Assembly: GCF_000235425.2 (NCBI RefSeq)
Contig: NZ_KI912267.1
Coordinates: forward strand, 1,477,290 to 1,541,289
DNA: 64,000 nucleotides
Direction of reading: 5' to 3'
DNA from: Pseudofrankia saprophytica
Lineage (GTDB): Bacteria > Actinomycetota > Actinomycetes > Frankiales > Frankiaceae
In this document: piece by piece, positions 58,362 to 64,000 of the stretch
Layout of the letters: each line of letters begins with the position of its first letter
How positions within the stretch are numbered: the first letter of the stretch is position 1
Translations under genes and position numbers: made by a program
The notes under the pieces: model-generated
Database searches by the model: none
What the model was told of the DNA's origin: nothing
Seen by the model: the letters and a program-made list of their open reading frames with translations, nothing else

Positions 58362-59266
58362 CGGTGGTCTCCGGTCAGCAGGGCGACGACGGTGTCGGAC
58401 AGGGACGCGCGGCGGACGGTGAAGTCGGCTGGCCGCAGGCCGCGGCGGTCGAGCTCGGCCGCGAGCGGGACGACCGCCTCCGGGGCGACGGCCACGGACG
58501 CGGCCTCGCCGTCGTAGGCGACCTCGGTGACCCCGGGCAGCTCGACCAGGCCCGCGAGCGCCACGGCGCTCGGCGCCGCGAACTGGACGGTGACCCCCGC
58601 GGCCGCGCCGGTCAGGTCGACGGGCCGCCCGCAGGCGAGCAGCGCGCCGTCGGCGAGGACGGCGACCCGGTCGCACAGGCGCTCGGCCTCGTCCAGGTCA
58701 TGGCTGACGAGGACGACCGTCGCTCCCTGGTCGCGCGCCTGTTCGACCAGGCGCCAGGTCTCCTGCCGGGCGGCCGGGTCCAGGCCCTGGGTCAGCTCGT
58801 CGAGGAACACGAGCCGCGGCCGGTTGACCAGCGCGAGGGCGAGGAACAGCCGCTGGCGCTGCCCGCCGGACAGCGTGCCGAACGGCTTGCGCAGCATCGG
58901 GCCGAGCCGCCACTGCTCGGCCAGCGTCCGCCAGTCGACGCGGTCGTCTGCCAGGCGGGCGAACAACCGCAGTGCCTCGCCGACCCGCAGGCGATCCGGC
59001 AGCGCCGATGCCTGTAGCTGGGAGCCGAGGAGCGGGCGAAGCCGCGAGCGGTCCCGGTCCGGGTCGAGCCCGAGCACCTCGACGCGGCCGCCGTCCCGCC
59101 GGCGCAGCCCCTGAAGGATCTCGACGGTGGTGGTCTTCCCCGCGCCGTTGGCGCCGGCGAGGCCGAAGATCTCGCCGGTGTGGACGGTGAAGGACAGCCC
59201 GCGCAGCACCGGCTGGCCGCCGTACGCCCGGCGGAGGTCCTCGACCTCGATCGCTACGTTGCTCAT
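58358..59266 (-). CDS. ABC transporter ATP-binding protein
   Basis: A 302-residue ATPase, ATG at 59266. Motifs are GLAGANGAGKTTTVEILQG (Walker A), FGTLSGGQRQRLFLALALV (signature), RLVFLDELTQGLDPAARQ (Walker B, with Thr in ELTQGLD) and VLVSHDLDEAERL (H-loop). The C-terminal 80 residues are an ABC-2-type regulatory region. It energises the permease encoded by the overlapping downstream gene. The operon begins 150 nt after the response-regulator gene. Confidence 0.93.
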   Translation of the reverse strand: MSNVAIEVEDLRRAYGGQPVLRGLSFTVHTGEIFGLAGANGAGKTTTVEILQGLRRRDGGRVEVLGLDPDRDRSRLRPLLGSQLQASALPDRLRVGEALRLFARLADDRVDWRTLAEQWRLGPMLRKPFGTLSGGQRQRLFLALALVNRPRLVFLDELTQGLDPAARQETWRLVEQARDQGATVVLVSHDLDEAERLCDRVAVLADGALLACGRPVDLTGAAAGVTVQFAAPSAVALAGLVELPGVTEVAYDGEAASVAVAPEAVVPLAAELDRRGLRPADFTVRRASLSDTVVALLTGDHR

Positions 59267-59394
59267 GGCGCCGAACGTTAGGTGCCGCCGGGCCGCCCCC
59301 GCTTCGGCCCGCGGGCCCCAACCGCGGTCATCCCGTGGTCGGACCCCGACCCCGGGGGCCGCTACCGCGGGATCGCCGCCGTCCGGCCCGGCTA

Positions 59395-59408
59395 GGTGCC
59401 GTGGCACC
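59395..59408. promoter_or_regulatory. Small palindrome upstream of the ABC exporter genes
   Basis: GGTGCC-GT-GGCACC is a perfect inverted repeat between the response-regulator stop and the ABC ATPase start. NarL-type regulators bind short inverted repeats, so this is a candidate site, though GC-rich palindromes arise by chance in such DNA. Confidence 0.3.
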
Positions 59409-59416
59409 ATGCGGCG

Positions 59417-60094
59417 CTACAGCAGGTCGCCGCCGGGTGCCACGACACCATGGTCGTAGGCGAACACGATGGCGGCGGCGCGGTCACGCACGCCGAGCTT
59501 GGTGAAGATCCCGCCGACGTGGGTCTTCACGGTCGCCTCGGCCACGTGCAGGGCCGCGGAGATCTCCCCGTTCGTGGCACCGCGGGCCATCAGCCGCAGC
59601 ACGGCGCTCTCTCGGTCCGAGAGCGCGTCCAGCCGGGTCGACCGCCGGGCGGCCGGTGCCACCAGCCTGCGGTAGTGGTCCAGCACCCTGGTGGCGACTC
59701 CCGGGGCGAACCAGGCACCGCCCGCGGCGACCGTGCGCACCGCCGCGATCAGGTCCTCGGCCGCCGAGTCCTTGAGCGCGAACCCGGCGGCGCCGGCCTC
59801 GATGGCTCCCCACAGCAACTCGTCCTCGTCGAACGTCGTGAGCACGAGAACCAGCAGTCCGTGCGCCGACCCGTTCGCGGCGGCCCGCAGCCGAGCGGTC
59901 GCGGCTATGCCGTCCAGAACCGGCATGCGGATGTCCATGAGAACGACGTCCGGCCGCAGCGCCGGCAGGCGGTCCACCGCCTGCCGGCCGTCGGCGCACT
60001 CGGCGATCACCTCGAACCCGTCGGCCGGTGACAGGATCCGCGCGAGCCCGGCCCGGATGATGGCCTGGTCGTCGACGATCGCCACCCGGATCAC
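59417..60094 (-). CDS. NarL/LuxR-type response regulator
   Basis: A 225-residue protein, GTG at 60094 overlapping the kinase stop (GTGA). The receiver has VAIVDDQAIIRAGL, the phospho-acceptor in VVLMDIRMPVLDG, the Thr in LVLTTFDED and the Lys in FALKDSAA. The LuxR helix-turn-helix is LSDRESAVLRLMARGATNGE through HVAEATVKTHVGGIFTKLGV. It is the partner of the adjacent histidine kinase and probably controls the ABC exporter genes directly downstream, in the style of DesR/LiaR systems. Confidence 0.94.
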   Translation of the reverse strand: MIRVAIVDDQAIIRAGLARILSPADGFEVIAECADGRQAVDRLPALRPDVVLMDIRMPVLDGIAATARLRAAANGSAHGLLVLVLTTFDEDELLWGAIEAGAAGFALKDSAAEDLIAAVRTVAAGGAWFAPGVATRVLDHYRRLVAPAARRSTRLDALSDRESAVLRLMARGATNGEISAALHVAEATVKTHVGGIFTKLGVRDRAAAIVFAYDHGVVAPGGDLL

Positions 60095-61356
60095 GAGACC
60101 AGACCTCCGTCGGCCGCGTCCACGGGCAGCCAGCAGCTCACCCGCCAGCCATCCGGGGCCGGTCCGGCGCTCAGAGCGCCGCCGAGCACGGTCGCCCGCT
60201 CGCGCATCCCCGCCAGGCCGTAGCGCGGCCGGTCCCGCTCACCGGCCGAGGCCGCCAGCATCGGCCCCACCGTCGTGGCCTCCAGCCGGATCCCGTCCTC
60301 CGCCCGTTCGAGCAGCATGTCGGTGCGGGCCCGCGGCGCGTGGCGCGCCGCGTTGGCGAGCGCCTCCTGCGCGATCCGGTACACCGCGACCCCGATCCCG
60401 GCCGGAAGGTCGGCGAGGTTCCCGCGCATCCGCAGCTCGACCGCGAGACCGCCGGCGCGGGCCTCGTCGATGAGGACCGCGACGTCACCGGCCGACACCG
60501 GCGGCGCCGTCGTGGCCCCCTCATCGGTGCGCAGGAGCGTGACGGTCCGCCGCAGCTCCCGCATGCTGCGCCTGCCGACCTCCTCGGCCGACCGCAGGGC
60601 CTCCTCGGCCGCGACCGGATCCCGATGCAGCACGTGCCGGGCGCTGGTCACCTGCAGCATGACCGCGGCCAGTCCATGCCCGACCAGGTCATGGACGTCC
60701 CGGGCGATCCGGCGTCGCTCGTCGAGTAGGGACTGATGCGCCAGCTCCCGACGGCTGTCGTCGAGCAGCGCCGAGAGCCGGCGTTCCCGCGCGTTGGCGC
60801 GTCCCAGAACCCAGGGGAAGACGATGCCCAGGATCCAGATGCCCACGTTGACCTCGCCCGGGTCCTGGACGAGGTACACCGCGACGGGTGTCGCCGCCGC
60901 GAGCAGACCCAGCGGAAGCGCGAGTGCCAGCGACGGACACCAGAGCCCGACGACCAGGCCGAGGATCGACACCTCGAACATCACCGGTTCGTGCCCGCCG
61001 GAGAGCTGCGCGAGGACGACCGAGACCATCACGGTGAGGCTGCAGAGCAGGAGGAGCGCGGCGGGCGGGAAGCGCGGCTCGCCACGCGGCAGATATCCCC
61101 AGCCGGCGAAGGCCACGACCGGCACCGCCAGGAAGACCAGCTCGTGGGCCGGCCCCGGGTCGGCGATGGCGGCCATGATCGCGACCGCCAGCGCCAGCAC
61201 CGGGACCAGGCCACGCTTGGCGTCGAGGTCGCCGGCGGCCTCGGAGCGCGCCCAGGCGCGCCCCGCCGCCCGCGGGCTCGCCTTCGGTGGCGCCTCAGCG
61301 CTCGGCGGGTTCGGCCCCGCCGCCCCAGGCGCCGCCGGGCCAGCCTGGCGGGTCAT
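60091..61356 (-). CDS. HisKA_3-type sensor histidine kinase
   Basis: The ATG at 61356 gives 421 residues; an ATG at 61392 is possible. After a Pro/Ala-rich start, about six hydrophobic segments form the sensor (residues 50-185). The dimerisation/phosphoacceptor helix is DERRRIARDVHDLVGHGLAA (His near 237), and the ATPase part has YRIAQEALANAARHA and RYGLAGMRERA. It belongs to the DesK/NarX group that senses membrane state or cell-envelope stress. It is co-translated with its response regulator. Confidence 0.92.
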   Translation of the reverse strand: MTRQAGPAAPGAAGPNPPSAEAPPKASPRAAGRAWARSEAAGDLDAKRGLVPVLALAVAIMAAIADPGPAHELVFLAVPVVAFAGWGYLPRGEPRFPPAALLLLCSLTVMVSVVLAQLSGGHEPVMFEVSILGLVVGLWCPSLALALPLGLLAAATPVAVYLVQDPGEVNVGIWILGIVFPWVLGRANARERRLSALLDDSRRELAHQSLLDERRRIARDVHDLVGHGLAAVMLQVTSARHVLHRDPVAAEEALRSAEEVGRRSMRELRRTVTLLRTDEGATTAPPVSAGDVAVLIDEARAGGLAVELRMRGNLADLPAGIGVAVYRIAQEALANAARHAPRARTDMLLERAEDGIRLEATTVGPMLAASAGERDRPRYGLAGMRERATVLGGALSAGPAPDGWRVSCWLPVDAADGGLVS

Positions 61357-61709
61357 CCACCGACGGTACCGCCGTGATCCGGCGCCGGACATCCACCCGT
61401 GGTCGCGTCCGCGCCTCCACCCCAGGTCGCGACGTGCGCGTAACACGGCTCGCTCCCCACAGCGGCGGTGGCACCCGACCGTGCCTTTCATCGCGCTCAC
61501 ATGTTCGTCGACCGACAATGCGTCGAGCCTGGGCGGGCGGGACCGTCGGAGCTGCCCGCCCCGGCTTGGCGGAGCGGGCTGTGGCAGCTTGCGGCAATGT
61601 CGGCGCGACGATGGGTGGAGGCAGCCGTGGCACCTGAGCGCGCTCGCGCATGGTGCGTCGCGTTCGCCCATCCGTCGGCGGTCGGGTCGCCTGCGGGGTT
61701 GGGCGGCTG
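61357..61709. other. Region between two divergent two-component systems
   Basis: No gene is supported in the 353 nt. It must contain the promoters of both systems, but no clear -35/-10 pair or palindrome stood out. Confidence 0.3.
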
Positions 61710-62372
61710 ATGCGCGGGGTTGTCGCGGTCGTCGACGACGATGAGGTGCTGTGCACGACGATCGTGCGAGTGCTGCGCCTCGAGGGGTTCGACGTGGCGT
61801 GGTCCGCGGTGACGGGGCACGACGCCTTGCGGCGCGCGGCGGGCTCCGGGTCGCCGGACGCGCTGATCCTCGATGTCGCGCTGCCCGACACGGACGGGCG
61901 GGACCTGCTGGGGGCGCTGCGCAGCCGCGGCGTCGCGGCGCCGGCGCTGCTGCTGTCCGCGAGAAGCTCGGTCGCCGACAAGGTGCTCGGCTTCGGCGCC
62001 GGCGCCGACGACTACCTGACCAAGCCGTTCGCGATCGACGAACTGCTCGCGCGTCTGGATGTGCTGGTCCGCCGGGCACCTGGCGCCGCCGCGACCGAGT
62101 TCGTCCTCGACCCGGTCCGGCACGTCGTGGCTGGCCCCGGCGGCACGCGGCCGCTGTCGCCGACCGAGTACCGGCTGCTCGCGGCGCTCGTCAGCCGGCG
62201 CGGCCAGGTGGTGCGGCGGGCGTCGTTGATCTCCAGCGCATGGCCGCCGGGTTCCGTCGTGCGGGAGAACACCCTGGACAGCTACGTCGCGAGGCTGCGG
62301 CGCGCGCTGCGCGACGTCGCCGGCCGCCCGTCGATCGCGACCGCGCGCGGTGTCGGCTACCGGCTCGACTGA
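61710..62372 (+). CDS. OmpR/PhoB-type response regulator
   Basis: The ATG at 61710 gives 220 residues. The receiver has VAVVDDDEVLCTTIVRVL, the phospho-acceptor in LILDVALPDTDG, Ser in LLLSARSS and Lys in YLTKPFAID. The winged helix has LSPTEYRLLAALVSRRGQVV and VRENTLDSYVARLRRAL, ending ARGVGYRLD. It shares one base with the following kinase gene (TGATG). The regulon is unknown. Confidence 0.94.
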   Translation: MRGVVAVVDDDEVLCTTIVRVLRLEGFDVAWSAVTGHDALRRAAGSGSPDALILDVALPDTDGRDLLGALRSRGVAAPALLLSARSSVADKVLGFGAGADDYLTKPFAIDELLARLDVLVRRAPGAAATEFVLDPVRHVVAGPGGTRPLSPTEYRLLAALVSRRGQVVRRASLISSAWPPGSVVRENTLDSYVARLRRALRDVAGRPSIATARGVGYRLD

Positions 62373-63691
62373 TGCGCCGGCGGCTGGTGCTGCTCACGGT
62401 CGCGGTCATCGCGGTCTCGGTCGCGCTGCTCACCCTGGCCTTCTGGCTGCTGCTACGCGGCTGGCTGCGCCACGACGCCGACGCCCTGCTGGCGTCGCGT
62501 GCCCGATCGGCGGCGGCGCTGGTCGCCGTCGACGCCGGCTGGCTGGTACTCGAGGAGACACCGGGCGACGAGGCGATCGAGCCGGAGATGTGGCTCTTCG
62601 ACCTCAGGCTGTCGTCAGTGGTACGCCCGCCCGTGGAGCGGTCTTTGGACTCGGCGGCGGCGGCGCTCGCGTCATCCGGGCCGGCCACGCGGGTGATCGG
62701 CCAGGTCGAGCTGCGGTCGTTGCCGGTCCAGGACGGCCCACGACGCGTCGGCACCGTGGTGGTGGCGCTCAGCCTGGCACCCTACGTCCACAGCGAGCGG
62801 CTTGCCGTCGGCGCGGCGATCGTGCTCGACGTCATGATCCTGGCCGGAGCCGCCGTCCTGGTACGCCGGCTGGTCGGCTCGGCCCTTCACCCCGTGGCCG
62901 AGATGACGGCGCGCGCCCGTGACTGGGGCGCGCATGACCCGGACCAGCGGTTCGGTCTGGGACCGCCGCGCGACGAGATCACCGGCCTCGCCGCGACACT
63001 GGATGGCCTGCTCACCCGGTTGGCGGCGAGTCTGCGACACGAGACGCTGGTCACCTCACAGATCGCCCACGAGCTCAAGACACCGCTGGCTCGCATCCGC
63101 GCCAGCGCCGAGGCGAGCGTCCGGTACGACACCGGGCCCGAGCCGTTGCGGGCGGCCCTGAAGGGGGTCATCGGCGAGGTCGACCAGCTCACAGGCGTGG
63201 TCGAGACCCTCCTGAAGGCGCCCAGCGGCACCGCGACGATGGGAAGCGCGGATCTCACCGAGATCGCCGCGCGGCTCGCGCGAACCGCCACCACGGGGCA
63301 CGCTCACGTGCGGATGAGCGTCCACGGTGCCACCCGGCCGGCGCTGTGCGACCCCGACCTGGCGGAGCGGATCCTCGCACCCATCGTCGACAACGCGCTA
63401 CGTCATGCCCGATCAGCCGTAGCCCTCCGGATCGACCAGACCGATCCCGCGGCGACCAGAGCCAGCGCTGTTCAAGTGGCCATCACGGACGACGGCCCGG
63501 GGTTCACGCCCGACGAGGTGGACGCGGTCTTCGAACCCGGATACCGAGGCGCCGCCGCGACCGGAGACGGCGCGGGCCTCGGTCTCCCGCTCGCGCGCCG
63601 GCTGGCTCAGCTCGCCGGCGGTGACGTCCTGGTCGTCCCCGCGCCGGGAGGGCGCGTGGTGGTCATGCTTCCCGTGCTGCCCGACGCCTGA
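62372..63691 (+). CDS. HisKA-type sensor histidine kinase
   Basis: A 439-residue kinase. The first membrane helix is about residues 5-30, an extracytoplasmic sensor of about 120 residues follows, and a second helix lies at about 148-170, then a HAMP-like region. The phospho-acceptor helix is TSQIAHELKTPLARIRASAE; the ATPase domain has LAPIVDNALRHAR (N-box), ITDDGPGF and GDGAGLGLPLARRLA (G-boxes). It is the classical membrane partner of the OmpR-type regulator encoded just upstream. Its signal is unknown. Confidence 0.93.
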   Translation: MRRRLVLLTVAVIAVSVALLTLAFWLLLRGWLRHDADALLASRARSAAALVAVDAGWLVLEETPGDEAIEPEMWLFDLRLSSVVRPPVERSLDSAAAALASSGPATRVIGQVELRSLPVQDGPRRVGTVVVALSLAPYVHSERLAVGAAIVLDVMILAGAAVLVRRLVGSALHPVAEMTARARDWGAHDPDQRFGLGPPRDEITGLAATLDGLLTRLAASLRHETLVTSQIAHELKTPLARIRASAEASVRYDTGPEPLRAALKGVIGEVDQLTGVVETLLKAPSGTATMGSADLTEIAARLARTATTGHAHVRMSVHGATRPALCDPDLAERILAPIVDNALRHARSAVALRIDQTDPAATRASAVQVAITDDGPGFTPDEVDAVFEPGYRGAAATGDGAGLGLPLARRLAQLAGGDVLVVPAPGGRVVVMLPVLPDA

Positions 63692-63752
63692 TGGACCGCC
63701 GCCGGACCGTCACCGTCGTCGAAGCCGTCCGCTGCTGGGCGTCCGCGTGCCG

Positions 63753-64000
63753 TCAGCGCTCGACGACGGCGGACCTGTCCGCGTCCCACTCTCCGGCCGC
63801 GGCGGGGACGGCACCGCCATGATCGCTGCCGGGCGCGCCGCTGGGACCGGTGTGGACGAGCTCCGTACGGTCCTTCTTCGCGATGGTCAGGTAGACCACC
63901 GTGGCGACGATCGCGGCGAGGAACAGCAGGCTGGTGGCCAGGGTGCCGAGCCCCGCGCCGCCCTCGTCGGTGGCGCCGCTGAGGTAGTCGCCCGTCGAGC
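63753..64000 (-). CDS. Membrane protein, C-terminal fragment (gene continues beyond window)
   Basis: Reading from the right edge, an open frame runs to a TGA at 63753-63755. The visible 82 residues start STGDYLSGATDEGGAGLGT, continue with a hydrophobic segment SLLFLAAIVATVVYLTIA and a basic KKDRTE, then a hydrophilic tail ending DRSAVVER. The pattern resembles the last repeat of the COG4705-type multi-span membrane proteins. It converges on the histidine kinase gene. The assignment to a family is tentative. Confidence 0.6.
   Translation of the reverse strand, partial: STGDYLSGATDEGGAGLGTLATSLLFLAAIVATVVYLTIAKKDRTELVHTGPSGAPGSDHGGAVPAAAGEWDADRSAVVER

Overview
The window is very GC-rich DNA with dense, translationally coupled genes, frequent GTG starts, LysR/TetR/MarR/HxlR regulators, a two-module FadE, a carboxylic acid reductase, an actinobacterial-type gas vesicle cluster and type VII secretion parts. 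It is an actinobacterial chromosome. The mix suggests Frankia or a close relative, but that is an inference from content, not a species identification.

Layout. 1-2.9 kb: 3' part of a SNF2 helicase gene with a coupled SWIM zinc-finger gene. 3-12 kb: lipid or xenobiotic metabolism, with a fused acyl-CoA dehydrogenase divergent from an NTF2-like/SDR pair, two more SDRs, a LysR regulator, a lipoprotein alpha/beta hydrolase and a TetR regulator. 12.4-14.2 kb: an MFS transporter whose 3' end runs into the remnant of an alpha/beta hydrolase on the other strand. 14.2-18.7 kb: carboxylic acid reductase (A-PCP-R) with its probable TetR repressor and a clear operator over the promoter. 19-25 kb: NTF2-like protein, AIM24 protein, ArsR/SRPBCC pair, DHA2 drug exporter facing a MarR gene, and a dihydrofolate-reductase-like protein.

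25.3-40.4 kb is the most unusual accessory region. It holds small WXG100-type proteins, a 1693-residue Rhs/YD-repeat polymorphic toxin with an AT-richer C-terminal toxin tip and a probable immunity gene, a solitary AbiEi-like/DUF559 protein, two copies of a long palindromic element, and an FHA-bearing EccC/EssC-type ATPase with a DUF4389 membrane protein upstream of it. I read this as a compact orphan type VII secretion and toxin locus. No EccB, EccD, EccE or mycosin gene is visible.

40.5-43 kb: a K+ channel whose pore lies between two NAD-binding (KTN) modules. 43.1-44.1 kb: a lipoprotein of unknown function. 44.3-50.6 kb: a gas vesicle operon read as gvpO-J-L-S-K-A-F plus two genes like the actinobacterial gvpY and gvpZ; no gvpG or gvpN is recognised. 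50.7-55.1 kb: HD-domain protein, DUF574 methyltransferase, 19-bp tandem repeats, quinone-oxidoreductase-like enzyme, small GNAT protein, HxlR regulator and a small membrane protein. 55.5 kb: tRNA-Asn(GTT). 55.9-64 kb: secreted metallophosphatase, an ABC-2 exporter directly downstream of a NarL-type two-component system, and a divergent OmpR-type two-component system. The window ends inside a membrane-protein gene on the minus strand.

All calls come from reading sequence and translations by eye. No database search was run, so family names rest on motif recognition.
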